Below are positions 1 through 12,055 of a stretch of 64,000 bases of DNA, piece after piece; positions within the stretch are counted from its first letter, which is position 1; each line of letters starts with the position of its first letter. The notes under the pieces were generated by a model. That model saw only the letters and a list, made by a program, of their open reading frames with translations. It did not search any database and was not told where the DNA came from. The DNA comes from Chlorocebus sabaeus (Eukaryota > Chordata > Mammalia > Primates > Cercopithecidae): the NCBI RefSeq assembly GCF_047675955.1, contig NC_132931.1:2232001-2296000 (forward strand), given 5' to 3'. Made by a program: the position numbers and the translations under genes.

Positions 1-580
1 TGAATTTTAATTTTAGATCCAGGGATACATGTGCAGGTTTGTTGCTAGAGCAGCAAACTGCTCCCCTCTTTAGTCCCCAGGGTCCATTATTCCCATCTTT
101 GTGTCCACATGAACCCACTTTTTAGGTCCCACTTACAAGTGAGAACATGTGGTTGTTGGTTGTCTGTTTCTGCGTTAACTTGCTTGGGATAACAGCCTCC
201 AGCTGCATCCATGTGGCTGCAAAGGACATGATTTCATTCTTTTTTATGGCTGTGTTGTATTCCATGGTGTATATATAACACATTTTCTTTATCCAATTCA
301 CCACTCATGGGCAACTGGGTTGATTCCATGTCTTTGCTATGCTGCATAGTGGCGCGATGAACGCATAAACACAGGTGTCTTTTTAGTAGAACAATTTATT
401 TTCCAGGGTAGACAGCCAGCAATGGGATTGGGTTTGGTAGTAATTCTGTTTCAGTTCTTTGAGAAATCTCCATGCTGTTTTCCACCGGGGCTGAACTACT
501 TTGCATTTCCACCAACAGTGTATAATTGTTCCTTTTTTCCCCACAGTCAAAGGAATGTGTTACTTTTTGACTTTTGTATC
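1..580 (-). mobile_element. L1 3' end (ORF2 C-terminus and 3' UTR)
   Basis: Read on the minus strand, 304-122 encodes the ORF2 C-terminal signature (WIKKMCYIYTMEYNTAIKKNE), followed by a short 3' UTR reaching the window edge. The upstream part, up to about 580, is ORF2 sequence broken by stops and indels. Cut by the window start, so the poly(A) tail is not seen. Confidence 0.85.
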
Positions 581-1070
581 CTTCACGGGTCCTGTTCATG
601 CTTCCAATCTGTCATGCCCCCTCATGAGATATTCTACAGCATAGGTGTGCCACCTGCCAGCCTAGGGAATGGGATGGAGAGAAGGAAGGAGGAAGGAGAG
701 GGGAAGCTGGAGAGAGAGAAATGAATCAGGGATGGCTGGAACGTGCTGTTTCTGCTATTTGCAAATCCTTCGAAACCTTGAACTTCAGAGCCATGGAGCT
801 GAACCCAGACTCAGGGTAATTCACGAAGGAAAAGCCCTCTGTCCTGCCATGGGGGGAAGCAAAACCTCTATAGGGGGCACCTCCCAAAGCCACATCCACT
901 GAGTAAATGTGGCCACAAAATTGACCACAATAGGTCAGAGAATGGGACACAAGGACTGAGCAACAGGAAATTAGACCTGGTGCTCAAGGGGAGACTTCAC
1001 TCAAGATACATACAATTTATCCCATGCATTCCCAGAAATCTCATGGGGCAGTAAGGACTTCATTTTCTTT
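581..1070. other. Non-repetitive stretch, no gene seen
   Basis: A short GA-rich patch at 668-722; otherwise no recognisable repeat, splice-flanked ORF or RNA gene. Confidence 0.4.
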
Positions 1071-1356
1071 TGTTTGAGACCGAGTCTCACTCTATTGCCC
1101 AGGCTGGAGTGCAGTCATGTGATCTCGGCTACTGCAATCTCCACTTCCAGGGTTCAAGCGATTCTTGTGCCTCAGCCTCCTGAGCAGCTGGGACTACAGG
1201 CGCCTGTCACTGTGCCCCGCTAATTTTTGTATTTTTAGTAGAGACGGGGTTTTGCCATGTTGGCCAGACTGGTCTCAAACTCCTGACCTCAGGTGATCCA
1301 CCCGCCTCAGCCTCCCAAAGTGCTGGGATTACAGGTATGAGCCACCGCGCCCGGCC
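1071..1356 (-). mobile_element. Alu (AluS-like), full length
   Basis: Ends ccgcgcccggcc (reverse of the Alu 5' end). Target-site duplication aaggacttcatt at 1053 and 1357. Confidence 0.93.
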
Positions 1357-1418
1357 AAGGACTTCATTTCCATTTTCCTACCTGTAGAATGAAGTGGATG
1401 TCTTTCCACCTTCATAAG

Positions 1419-2155
1419 TGACACCGTTTGGATGTTTGTCCCCTCCAAATCTCATGCTGAAATGTGATTCCCCGGTGTTGGAGGTGGGGCCTGCAGGGAA
1501 GTGTGTGGGTCATGGGGGTGGATCCCTCATGGGTGGCTTGGTGCCGTCCCCATGGTAATGAGTGAGATTTCACTCTGTTAGTTCATATGAGATGTGGTTT
1601 TTTGTTTTTTTGTTTTTTGTTTGTTTGTTTTTTTTGTTTTTTTTGAGACAGAGCCTCGCCCTGTGCCCCAGGCTGGAGTGCAGTGGCGCGATCTCGGCTC
1701 ACTGCAAGCTCCGCCTCCCAGGTTCACGCCATTCTCCTGCCTCAGCCTCCTGAGTAGCTGGGACTACAGGCGCCCGCCACCGCGCCCTGCTAATTTTTTT
1801 GTATTTTTAATGGAGACGGGGTTTCACCGTGGTTTCGATCTCCTGACCTTGTGATCCGCCCGCCTCGGCCTCTCAAAGTGCTGTGATTACAGGCGTGAGC
1901 CACCGCGCCCGGCCGAGATGTGGTTGTTTAAAGGGTCTGGTTTAAAGAGCCTCCCTCTCTTGCCATGTGATGCGGGCTCCCCTTTTCCTTCCCCCATGAA
2001 TGGAAGCTTCCTGAGGCCTTCCCAGATGCAGATGTTGGCTCCATACTTCTAATACAGCCTGCAGAACCGTGAACCAAATAAACTCCCTTTCTTTGTAAAT
2101 TACCCAGCCCCAAGTATGCCTTTATATTAACAGCAATGCAAAATGGACTCATACA
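1419..2155 (+). mobile_element. MaLR LTR (MST/MLT1-type), split by an Alu
   Basis: Begins tgacaccgtttggatgtttg and ends with the typical polyadenylation region (aaccaaataaactcc, then ttacccagcc...). The two halves (1419-1599 and 1915-2155) rejoin exactly across the Alu at 1600. Confidence 0.85.
1600..1914 (-). mobile_element. AluY inserted in the MaLR LTR
   Basis: Low-divergence Alu; target duplication gagatgtggtt at 1589 and 1915. T-rich head with ttgtttgttt is its degenerate A-tail. Confidence 0.93.
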
Positions 2156-2383
2156 ATGAGAGAAGGCTATAGGTTGGAGACTGGACCTTGGTGCTATCGG
2201 AAGCTGGTGGCTTGGTATCTTGCACGCCTGTATTCCATACACATGGAAGTTGTGTCATGTTGGGTTGTCATTTCTTTAAATTGGGAAATATACATTTCCT
2301 TTGACGTAGCAACTCTTGAGCATGAGTGGAGGGCTAGTTGCATCTGAGGCATTTTATTTCCACATTTAGGTTGGTCTAGCCTC

Positions 2384-2556
2384 CTTTTTTTTTTTTTTTT
2401 TTTTTTGACGCAGCATTTCACCCTGTTGCCCAGGCTGGAATGCAGAGGCACCATCATAGCTCACTGCAGCCTCAGCTTCCTGGGCTCAAGTGATCCTCCT
2501 GCCTCAGCCTCCTGAATAGCTAGGACTATAAGGCCTGCACCACCATGCCCAGCTTA
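2384..2556 (-). mobile_element. Truncated old Alu (right half)
   Basis: AluJ-like; runs from a T17 tail through 'caggctggaatgcag' and stops at the middle A-rich region, so the 5' half is missing. Confidence 0.8.
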
Positions 2557-2828
2557 GCTTGCTTCTGGAGGCAGAGATGCAGTGAAAAAACTCTAGAAAA
2601 TTTTGGCAATGTCAGGAAAATGAGAAAAATGAATAAATCGTAACTTGTGTATTACTCTAACAAATAAGACAACTATTTATATATTGGACAGACTGTCCCT
2701 GGATTATAGGCCATTAGTGGCTACAGGTTGTTGACATTTTATTAGAATTTCACAGGTGTGAAGTTGAAAAATCACGCATTTTACACCAGGGAGCTAAGCT
2801 CACTTCACATGTTAATATAGAAATATAT

Positions 2829-3165
2829 GACCAGGCACAGCGGCTCATGCCTGTAATCCCAGCACTTTGGGAGGCCAAGGCAGGCAGATCACCTGCGGTC
2901 AGGAGTTTGAGACCAGCCTGGCCAACATGGTGAAAACCCATCTCTACTAAAAATACAAAATTTGGCTAGGAGTGGTGGCACATGCCTGTAATTCCAGCCA
3001 CTCGGGAGGCTGAGGCAGGAGAATCGCTTGAACCCAGGAAACGGAGGTTGCAGTGAGCTGAGATTGTGCCACTGCACTCCAGCCTGGGCGACAGAGTAAG
3101 ACTCTATCTCAAAACAAAACAAAACAAAAAAAACAAAAGAAAAAAACCCCTAAAAAATGCAAAAC
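2829..3165 (+). mobile_element. AluS-like, full length
   Basis: Starts gaccaggcacagcggctc; tail is (AAAAC)n. It sits directly against the AT-rich tract that follows. Confidence 0.9.
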
Positions 3166-3318
3166 AAACAAATATATATTTATATATAAATATATTATAT
3201 ATCATATATTAAATATTATATCATATATTAAATATAATATATTGTGTATTATATAATATATTAAATAAAATATATTATATATTAAATATATAAGTATATT
3301 AAATATATGTATAAGCAA
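3166..3318. repeat. AT-rich tandem tract (TATATTAAA-like)
   Basis: Irregular repeats of ATATTAAATATA and similar; no GC base for long runs. Confidence 0.85.
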
Positions 3319-3381
3319 TTTTCATTTTAATAAGAATTTGTGGTGAGGCCACTCTGTGCCAGGCACTAAGAATAGGAAGGT

Positions 3382-3694
3382 GGCTGGGTGCAGTGGCTCA
3401 TGCCTGTAACCCCAGCATTTTGAGAGGCCAAGGTGGGGAAGATTGCTTGAGCCCAAAATTTGAGACCAGTCCGGGCAACATGACAAAACCCTATCTCTAC
3501 AAAAAATACAAACATTATCCAGACGTGGTGCTGCATACCTGTAGTCTCAGCTACTCAGGAGGCTGAGGTGGGAGGATCACTTGAGCCTGAGAGGTCGAGG
3601 CTGCAGTGAGCTATGACTGCACCACTGCACTGCAGCCTGAGGCACAGAGTGAGATCCTGTCTCAAACAAAAAAAAAAAAAAAAAGAAAGAAAGA
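3382..3694 (+). mobile_element. AluJ-like, full length
   Basis: Target duplication aagaatRRgaaggt at 3368 and 3695. Tail drifts to (GAAA)n. Confidence 0.9.
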
Positions 3695-3739
3695 AAGAAT
3701 AAGAAGGTAGTAAGGGCCACTGGCCGCTTATGGAGGGAC

Positions 3740-4200
3740 ACCACCTTTAAAGAGTGGGGGACAGTCCTGTGGGAGGATGAATGGCTATGCAGTGTGGTGA
3801 CTGCTTCAGCGGAATAGGTACCCCTCTCTCCCTGGGTGAAGGAGGAGGAAGAGGGAAAGGTGATCCTCGGGATAAGGTCTCCCAGAGAATGTGACATCTG
3901 AGTAGGGCCTTGATGGATATGTAGGTGTTCACTAGGGCGGCAAGGAAGGGCATTCCAGGCTGGAGGAACAGCACTCTCTAAGGCCCCAAGGTATGTACAG
4001 CTGACCTCTTCTGGGAGTTGCGAATGGTTTCATGTAGCTGGAGACCACATGCTTTCAACGGGAGCTGGAAGGAGATGAAAGTGGTGAATGGTCATTTGGT
4101 GACAGCAGCTTATGAAAGTGCATTTAAGGCAGACTGTGGAGTTTGATTTTTATTCCAAACGCTATGAGAAACAAATGTATTGCATGTTAAAAAGATGAAG
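3740..4200 (+). mobile_element. Old interspersed repeat, probably LINE-derived
   Basis: Contains the phrases 'gacatctgagtagggccttga', 'ggaagggcattccagg' and 'tttgatttttattcc' in the order seen in a common ancient mammalian repeat that also appears at 18660-20034, 23665-23995, 34385-34828 and 58990-59220. I cannot name the subfamily with certainty. Confidence 0.5.
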
Positions 4201-4203
4201 CCA

Positions 4204-4459
4204 TGGATCACCTGAGGTCAGGAGTTCGAGACCAGCCTGGCCAATATGGTGAAACCATGTCTCTACTAAAAATACAAAAAATTAGCTGGACATGGTGGCA
4301 CACACCTGTAATCCCAGCTACTCAGGAGGCTGAGACAGGAGAGTCGCTTGAACCCAGGAAGCGGAGGTTGCAGTGAGCTGAGATTGTGTCACTGCATTCT
4401 AGCCTGGGCAACAAGAAGGAAACTGTCTCCAAAAAAAAAAAAGAAAAAAAGAAAAAAAT
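4204..4459 (+). mobile_element. Alu, 5' truncated
   Basis: Starts inside the left arm at tggatcacctgaggtcagg; right arm and mixed A-rich tail are complete. Confidence 0.88.
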
Positions 4460-4494
4460 GTTTCCCTCATTACTTACTTGAGTAATTTTTAGAC

Positions 4495-4763
4495 AGGGTC
4501 TCACTCCACTCTCCTAGGCTGGAGTACAGTGGCACAATCACAATTCACTGCAATGTCAAATTCCTGGCCTCAGGTGATCCTCGTGCCTCAACCTCCCAAG
4601 TAGCTGGGACTACAGGTGCACACCATCACTCCTGGCTAATTTTTTGTAGAGATGGGTTTTGTCATGTTGCCCAGACTGGTCTTGAGTTCTTGGGCTCAAG
4701 CAGTCTGCCAGCCTCGACCTTCCAAAGTGCTGGGACTAGAGGCATGAGCCACCATGCCTGGCT
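4495..4763 (-). mobile_element. AluJ-like
   Basis: Second of four Alus in a row; diverged, ends accatgcctggct. Confidence 0.88.
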
Positions 4764-4789
4764 GAGGGATCTTGTATATATTTATTATT

Positions 4790-5088
4790 ATTTTAGAAAT
4801 AGGGTCTCATTCTGTCTCACAGGCTCGAGTGCAGTGATGCAATCATAGCTCACTGCAGCCTTGAACTTCTGGGCTCTAGCAAGCCCCTTGCCTCAGCCTT
4901 CTGAGTAGCTGGGATGACAGGCATGCACCACAATGCCTGGCTTATTTATTTATTTATTTTTTAATTTTTGTAGAGACAGGGTCTTACTGTGTTGTCCAGG
5001 CTGGCCTAGAACTCCTAGCCTCAAGTAATCCTCCCACCTCGACCCCCCAAAGTGCTGGGATTATAGGTGCAAGTCAACGAGCCCAGCT
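4790..5088 (-). mobile_element. AluJ-like
   Basis: Probable target duplication agggatcttgtata / aaggatcctttata at about 4766 and 5091. Middle A-rich region expanded as (TTTA)n. Confidence 0.87.
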
Positions 5089-5119
5089 GTGAAGGATCCT
5101 TTATAATGGTACATGTCTC

Positions 5120-5389
5120 TTTTTTTTGAGACTGAGTGTTGCTTTGTCACCAGGCTGGAGTGCAGTGGCGCGATCTCGGCTCACTGCAACCTCTGCCTCC
5201 CAAGTTCAAGCGACTCTCTTGCCTCAGTCTCCCAAGTAGCTGGGACTACAAGCACGTGCCACCATGCCCAGATAATTTTTGTATTTTTAGTAGAGACGGG
5301 GTTTCACCATGTTGGCCAGGATGGTCTCGATCTCTTGACCTCATGATCTGCCTGCCTCAGCCTCCCAAAGTGCTGGGATTACAGGCATG
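5120..5389 (-). mobile_element. AluS/Y-like, lacking ~15 bases of the 5' end
   Basis: Low divergence but stops at ttacaggcatgacc without the gcgcccggcc end. Confidence 0.88.
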
Positions 5390-5399
5390 ACCTCATCAT

Positions 5400-5862
5400 G
5401 TTAAGATGACTTAACCCTATAGTGGCTTCCCCTCTCCCTCACTGTCAAGTTCATAGCCTCATGACTATCTCTTGCTTACTTCTCCTGCCTGACCTTGACT
5501 GGTCTCTCCCCTTGATCGATGTTGGCTTTTCCCCCTTGCTTGGAGCCTAGGAGTCCTGGAGCCCATTCTGTTGGTCAGGAGCAATCTCTCCTCTATCACC
5601 TCATCAACACCTATTATCTTCCAGGTTCCAGTGTCACCAACACCCATCTCAGGAGCCTCCTCCACGTCCCTGGAGTAACTCAGTCCTCACGATGAGAACC
5701 AGGGGCTGTACTGTACATTTCTTGCTTTACACACTCGTGCTCCTTTGCAATTGATTGAAGTTTGTCTTTCCTGCCAGCTCCTGAGCTCCAAGAGGGCTTT
5801 ATCTCCCTCGTTTGTCACTGAGTCATAGGATGTGGGGTATTATTTGTGAATGAATGGAGGTA
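5400..5862 (+). mobile_element. Probable L2 3' region
   Basis: The end resembles L2 3' sequence (gagctccaagagggctttatctccctcgtttgtcactg ... gaatgaatgg), the remainder is too diverged to be certain. Confidence 0.4.
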
Positions 5863-5876
5863 GGGGATTCATTGAG

Positions 5877-5937
5877 AAAAAAAAAAGATATATATATATA
5901 AAATATATGTTTATGTATTATATATACACACATATAT

Positions 5938-5968
<31 letters not shown>

Positions 5969-5983
5969 TACATACATATATTT
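5877..5983. repeat. (TA)n/(CA)n compound microsatellite
   Basis: ATATATAT followed by ACACACAC blocks interrupted by TATA. Confidence 0.9.
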
Positions 5984-6136
5984 TTTTTAGAAACAGGGTC
6001 TTGCTCTGTTGCCCAGCCTGGAGCACAGTGGTGCGATCATAGCTCACTGCAGCTTCAAACTCCTGGGCTCAAGTGATCTTCCCGCCTTGGCCTTCAGAGT
6101 AGCTGAGACTACAGGTGCACTCCACCACGCCCAGCC
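5984..6136 (-). mobile_element. Monomeric Alu (half element)
   Basis: A single arm ending ccaccacgcccagcc, with its T-rich tail merged into the microsatellite. Confidence 0.8.
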
Positions 6137-6160
6137 AGATATTTCTTGTAAGAAAGCAGA

Positions 6161-6460
6161 GGCCGGGTGGTGGCTCACGCCTATAATCCCAGCGCTTTGG
6201 GAGGCCTAGGTGGGCGGATCACCTGAGGTCGGGAGTTTGAGACCGGCCTGACCAACATGGAGAAACCCCATCTCTACCAAAAATACAAAATTAGCCAGGC
6301 ATGGTGGCGCATGCCTGTAATCCCAGCTACTCGGGAGGCTGAGGCAGGAGAATCGCTTGAACTCTGGAGGTGGAGGTTGCGGTGAGCCGATATCATGCCA
6401 TTGCACTCCGGCCTGGACAATAAGAGTGAAACTCCATCTCAAAAAAAAAAAAAAAAAGAG
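6161..6460 (+). mobile_element. AluS-like, full length
   Basis: Starts ggccgggtggtggctc; A17 tail followed by (GA)n. Confidence 0.92.
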
Positions 6461-7088
6461 AGAGAGACCGGAGAAGAGATCAATAGGGCTTAACTGAAGC
6501 CAGCAGCAGTGGGAAAGCAGAGGAGGAGACAGCTGAGGACCGGATTTCTAAGATAGCACAAATAAATCACATTTGATGTGGTGTGCTGGAAGAGTGCAGA
6601 GAGGTAGGACGATGATCTGAAGTGTTGCAAAGATGCTTTTCTTCCTCTCCCCACATTTTTGCTCCTTCCTGTAATGAAGGAATACTTCTGTTTCGTTCTC
6701 TGGGCTTTTGCCTTTCTGCCAATCGCTTTCTATAAGGAGGAGAACTTGTGAATCCCTGACCTGAACTGGGACCTGGATTAGTGGCAGGGTCTGGGGTCTG
6801 TGTCAGAAAGTTCATTGCCATTCACAGCTGGTCATTTTGTTGATCTTCCTGTCTTTTGGTAGACAGCCCAGTGGGACTGTCCCACTTGGGACAGGGCATT
6901 CATTACTTGAAGCTGGCCTCTGTCAGCTGCCCTCTCTCTCTCTGTCTGGTGGGTGTCTGATCAGGCCTGCTTTCCAGGTCTCATCACCCCTAGTGGTCTC
7001 TCCCTCCTCCCAGTGGAGACACCAGAGTCATCTCTTAGGCCTCGTAGCCTAGGGCAGCTTCTCCAGGCACTGCCTGGGGCTCCTCTAT
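6461..7088. other. Single-copy DNA, nothing recognised
   Basis: Balanced composition; only a short (CT)n run near 6930. Confidence 0.4.
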
Positions 7089-7435
7089 TCTTTGCGTGGT
7101 TCTCAGAGCAGAGATCCCACAGACGATGAATTGAGAGCTGAATTAAGGCCTTCCAATTCCTTAATAACCTACACTAACCAAGTTCTATAAATAATAGTAA
7201 AATGTAGGGACATTTACCTAACACACCTAACACAGTTAGGTAATAAGCTGGGGTGGTATTCCATTTAATTCTCCCAAAGCAAAGTTTCTTAGTTGTCCAT
7301 GAATATTTTTTTTTGGTTGTGAATTCACTACATCTAAAATTAGACTTGGAATATTATTTCTTCTTGATATGCTAATGTGGTTTAATAAATGACAAATATG
7401 TAATACAAGGACGTGCCAACGGGCTCCAACTTAAG
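7089..7435 (+). repeat. Copy 1 of a local direct duplication
   Basis: Aligns along its length, in the same orientation, with 9040-9555 (shared phrases: gagagctgaatta, cctaacacacctaaca, ttcaattctcccaaag with small changes, aaaattagacttggaatatt). Not a family I can name. Confidence 0.7.
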
Positions 7436-7718
7436 GAGTGATCTTAAAACTTCACTCTCTCTTATAATTCCTTTCATGGTTCCATGTTGACATTTATACT
7501 CTAACGTGCATTGTCTGTGCCCAGCTATTCTGATTAGGGCTGCACCATGGCTATGAGAACGCTCCGATCTGGGATCTCCAAGGAAAATTTTTGTCCAGTC
7601 AGGAAAACAAAATCCACATGAGATGTTTCAAGCAGATGGCATTTCATACAGATGATTAGTTGCACAGGAACTGGAAAGCTGAAAAAACCCAGAGATTTGT
7701 AATTGCAAGAGTAGCTAA
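7436..7718. other. Unassigned sequence before the ERV LTR
   Basis: No family recognised; ends where the LTR-like sequence tgagatagg begins. Confidence 0.35.
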
Positions 7719-8165
7719 TGAGATAGGAGGTGGGACTTGACTGTGGACCAGATTGAAGACTGACTGAAACAGGGAAGAGGCACCTGAATCCTTTTTCCGT
7801 AAGACATGCCCACCAGCACCATGACCGTTTACCATTGCCATGGCAGCATCCAGAAGTTACCACCCCTTTCCAGGGCAATGAAGAAGTTACTACCCCTTTT
7901 CTAGAAACTTCTGAATAGCCTACCTCTTAATTTGCATGTAATTAAAAGTGTATATAAATATGACTGCTGCATTGCCCCTGAGCTGCTACTCTCCACACAC
8001 TATCTGTGGGGTAGCCCTGCTCTGCAGGAGCAGCCATGGTGCTATACCACTGCCCCCTCAATAAAGCTGTTTTCTTCTGCCATCAGCTTGCTCTTGAATT
8101 CTTTCCTGAGTGAAGCTGAGAAACTTCCAGCCTAAGTCCCAATTCTGGGGTTCACTTGCCCTGCA
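7719..8165 (+). mobile_element. Class I ERV solo LTR
   Basis: U3 with 'ccatgaccgtttaccattgccatggca', a TATA-like tatataaata at about 7950, polyadenylation signal aataaa at 8061, and a closing 'gggttcacttgccctgca'. A second member lies at 46376-47108 in the opposite direction. No viral genes are attached. Confidence 0.75.
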
Positions 8166-8604
8166 TTACTACTACCACTAGGGCTGGGGGAAAGAAAAGG
8201 AAGATGTGGTTTGCCTGGCTTAGGAAGGGCTGGACCTCTCAGGGATGCAGTGAGGCTGGCATTAGCAGCACCAAAGCTTGCTGGAGGCTTGAGTAAACTT
8301 TCGGCTGCTTTCCTTCCTCCTTGCCTTCCCATCTCCTGAGTCCTCCTTTGGCTGAATCTAACAGGAAGCCAGCAGGTAGGAGCACTCGTAATTGTGGTCT
8401 GGGGAACCTGGCACCCCTATTGCAGAGTCTCTGTGGTATCCTGGAGCTAGGGGGCAATGGGAAGTAATCAACACAAAACCAGATTTACATAGAGGCCAAT
8501 TTTGAAGCTCCACAAAAATCACTCCCACCTTAAACAGACATTAGGCCTCCTGGATTCTATTCTGATAAGCTTATCTCTTAGAGGTTCAATAAAGTTAAGC
8601 TCCT
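8166..8604. other. Single-copy DNA, nothing recognised
   Basis: No repeat or ORF with support. Confidence 0.35.
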
Positions 8605-9027
8605 TGAATTAGTCTGTTTTGCACTGCTGTAAAGGAATATCTGAGGCTGGGTCATTTATAAAGAAAAGAGGTTTATTTGGCTCACAGTTCCACAGACTGT
8701 GTAAGAAACATGGCACAAACATCTTCTGGTGAGTTGTCAGGAAGCTTCTACTCATGGCAGAAGGTGAAGGGGGAGCAGCCATCAAGTGGTGAGAGGGAGA
8801 AAGAGAGAGAGAAGGAGGAGGAAGGAAGGTGCCAGGCTCTTTTTTAACAATCAAATCTCTTGTTAATGAATAGAATGGGAATCCACTCATTATCACAAGG
8901 AGGGCACCAAGCCATCCATGAGGGATCTGCCCCCATAACCCAAACACCTTACTCCAGGCCCCATCTCTAACATTGGGGGTCACATTTCAACATGAGATTA
9001 GGAGGGGACAAATATCCAAACTACCAC
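8605..9027 (-). mobile_element. MaLR LTR (MST/MLT1-type)
   Basis: Reverse orientation: tgaattagtctgttttgcactgctg at the left, ggggacaaatatccaaactacca at the right. Same subfamily look as 63156-63556. Confidence 0.85.
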
Positions 9028-9039
9028 TCTTGCAGATGG

Positions 9040-9555
9040 GAATGAGATCAGAGCAGAGACCCCACAAGGAGTGAGTTGAGAGCTGAATTAAAGCCCTGCA
9101 GTTCTGTAATAACCTCCCCCATCCAAGTTCCAAAATATTCGTAAAGCATATTGACATTTTCCTAACACACCTAACATAATCAGACAACAAGCAGAATGGT
9201 AATATGCAAATCATCCATAGTCCTTTGCTGTGCTGGCATTCCATTCAATTCTCCCAAAGTGAAGTTTCTTTTCCTTTAAAAAATATATTGTAAATAGAGA
9301 TGGGTGCCCAGGCTGGCCTTAAACTCTTAGGCTCAAATATCTTCCCATCTCAGCCTCCCGAAGTGCTGAGATGAGGGATTACAGGCACGAGCCACTGCGC
9401 CCAACCCCAAAATACAGTTTCTTAGTTGCCCCTGACATTTTTTTTTAATTCACCACATCTAAAATTAGATTTGGAATATTTTTTCTTCTTGATAGGTTAA
9501 TTTGATGTAATAAATGACAAATACGTAACGCAAAGATGTGCCAGAAATAAACAAG
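9040..9555 (+). repeat. Copy 2 of the local direct duplication
   Basis: Homologous to 7089-7435 apart from an inserted monomeric Alu at 9271-9406; the match resumes with tttcttagttg exactly after the insertion. Confidence 0.7.
9271..9406 (-). mobile_element. Monomeric Alu (FLAM-like) inside duplication copy 2
   Basis: Flanked by a 17-base target duplication, ccaaagtgaagtttctt at 9254 and ccaaaatacagtttctt at 9407. Absent from copy 1, so it post-dates the duplication. Confidence 0.82.
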
Positions 9556-9831
9556 GTAGAGTTTCTCATTTGTCCATGACTTGTCAGTCACCGGCGACAG
9601 GGCAGATCATCTTGTGGGCCAAAGGGGTGCCAATGGTGAACCGTAGGCAGGAGCTGAGGGACCGCCTTTCTCTCTGGGTTTTGGTTTCTCCTGTTTGGCA
9701 GTTGAGAGGTCAGGGTAGACGTGAGGGTACTCCCTGGTGGTGGATGCTGTGGACATCTTACCAACCCACAGGACCATAGGGACGCCAGGAGAGTTGAATT
9801 CTTGTCTTTGGACAGGTTACCATTTGCAGTT

Positions 9832-10057
9832 TTTTCTTCTCCTCCTCCTCCTCCCCTTCCACAACTCCTCCTTCTACTCCCCCTTCCCCCACTCCTCCTC
9901 CTCCTCCTTCTTTCTTTTTTTCTTCTTCTTTTTCTCTTCTTCCTCCTCCTCTTTCTTCCCCTTCCTTCCTTCCTTCCTTCCTTCCTTCCTTCCTTCCTTC
10001 CTTCCTTCCTTCCTTCCTTCCTTCCTTCCTTCTTTCCTTTCTCCCTTCCTTCCTCCC

Positions 10058-10150
<93 letters not shown>

Positions 10151-10210
10151 TTTCTTTCTTTTCTTTTCTTTTCTTTTCTTTTCTTTTCTTTTCTTTTCTT
10201 TTCTTTTCTT
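9832..10210. repeat. Polypyrimidine tract: (CTC)n, (CCTT)n, (CTTT)n, (CTTTT)n
   Basis: Nearly pure C/T for about 380 bases; (CCTT) at 9964-10031, (CTTT) at 10056-10150, then (CTTTT) against the Alu. Long open frames here are low-complexity artefacts. Confidence 0.95.
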
Positions 10211-10496
10211 TTTTGAGACGGAGTCTCACTCTGTAGCCCAGGATAGAGTGCAGTGGCGGGATCTCAGCTCACTGCAAGCTCCGCCTCCCGGGTTCACGCC
10301 ATTCTCCTGCCTCAGCCTCCCGAGTAGCTGGGACTACAGGCGCCCGCCACCTCGCCCAGCTAGTTTTTTGTGTTTTTTAGTAGAGACGGGGTTTCACCGT
10401 GTTAGCCAGGATGGTCTCGATCTCCTGACCTCGTGATCCACCCGTCTCGGCCTCCCAAAGTGCTGGGATTACAGGCTTGAGCCACTGCGCCCGGCC
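10211..10496 (-). mobile_element. Young AluY (Old World monkey type)
   Basis: Near-consensus AluY with ctcgtgatccacccgtctcg and aggcttgagccac. It splits the polypyrimidine tract in two; (CTTTT)n is probably its altered A-tail. Confidence 0.93.
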
Positions 10497-10871
<375 letters not shown>

Positions 10872-11097
10872 TGCCTGGTCTGAGTTCTGTTCTGAGGAAT
10901 TATGGAGAAAGCTGGGGGAAGATGTGAACTGTAGCATCCTTGGGCACAGAACTTCCACCAGGCCGTCATGGTGGCAACTATGGGGACATGATTGAGAGAA
11001 CTCTAAGGGACTGGAAAAAGGGCAGAGTTGAGGCCACTGCTCTTGCCCCATGCGAGTATCCTCCAATCTCAAAATAAATTAGGGCTTTATTTTATTC

Positions 11098-11356
11098 TTA
11101 TTTTCATTTTTATTTTGAAAAAGAGTCTCACTCTGTAGCCCAGGCTGGAGTGCAGTGTTGTGATTTCTACCTCAGCCTCCCAAGTAGCTGGGATTACAGG
11201 CATGCACCACCATGCCCAGCTAATTTTTGTATTTTTAGTAGAGATGGAGTTTTGCCACGTTGCCCAGGCTGGTCTCAAACTCTTGGCCTCAAATGATCTG
11301 CCTACCTCAGCCTCCCAAAGTGCTGAGATTACAGGCGTGAGCCACCATGCCTTGCT
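11098..11356 (-). mobile_element. AluS-like with an internal deletion
   Basis: About 45-60 bases of the right arm are missing between gtgcagtgttgtgattt and ctacctcagcc. Target duplication resembling agggctttatttt / ggggcttgattt at 11081 and 11357. Confidence 0.87.
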
Positions 11357-11721
11357 GGGGCTTGATTTCGTTAATGAAAAAGCAGAAAGAGACCCAAAGA
11401 TTTGAGGAGGACATAGTACGAATAGTGTTTGGAACTCCCTTCCAGACAATTCCTCATCATGTAGTCCTTGTTGGCCATCTGTGCTGTGCCATCCTCTGTT
11501 GACCTGAGTCCACTTTACTTGGAGATGCCCCACTGGGTGCTGGAGGTTGGGGGGCTCTGGGATTGTGAGTCTGTGGACACTGTTTATGCCAGGTGTACAT
11601 CCCCTACTTACAACCTCATCATTTCCCTCACTTTTCTTTAAGGGGAAGAGAAGAAGCAATATGCAAATCTACTCGGAAGATGGAGGACAAGAAATTGCGT
11701 GTGACTGATGTCTGAATGAGT
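11357..11721. other. Single-copy DNA, nothing recognised
   Basis: No repeat or gene signal. Confidence 0.4.
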
Positions 11722-11736
11722 GATGGCAGATTCTTT

Positions 11737-12031
11737 ATTTTTATTTTTAAAGACAAGAGCTAACTCTGTTGCCCAGGCTAGAGTACAGTGGCACCATCAT
11801 GGCTGATGGTAACCTTGAACTCCTGTGATCAAGCGATCCTCCTGCCTTAGCCTCCCAAGTAGCTGAGACTATAGGCCTGCACAAACATGTTCAGCTAGCT
11901 TTTAACTTTTTTGTAAAGATGGGATCTTGCTATGTTGCCCAACCTGGCCTCAAACTCCTGGCTCCAAGTGATCCTCCCTCCTCAGCCTCCCAAAGTGTTG
12001 GGATTACAGCTGTGAGCCACAGTGTCCAGCC
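11737..12031 (-). mobile_element. AluJ-like, first insertion at a reused target site
   Basis: Bounded by gatggcagattcttt (11722) and gacggcagattcttt (12041). Confidence 0.9.
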
Positions 12032-12055
12032 TAAATTGCTGACGGCAGATTCTTT

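Noticed and set aside
1562..1854. Numerous 60-120 codon ORFs containing 'LECSGAISAHCNLRLPGSSDSPASAS' type pieces
   Set aside because: Standard antisense-Alu translations found throughout the window; not genes. Only the first 20 or fewer residues should be read as a marker.
10211..10496. Alu as a gene promoter or exon
   Set aside because: Pol III box-like sequences are inherent to Alu; nothing here shows exonisation.
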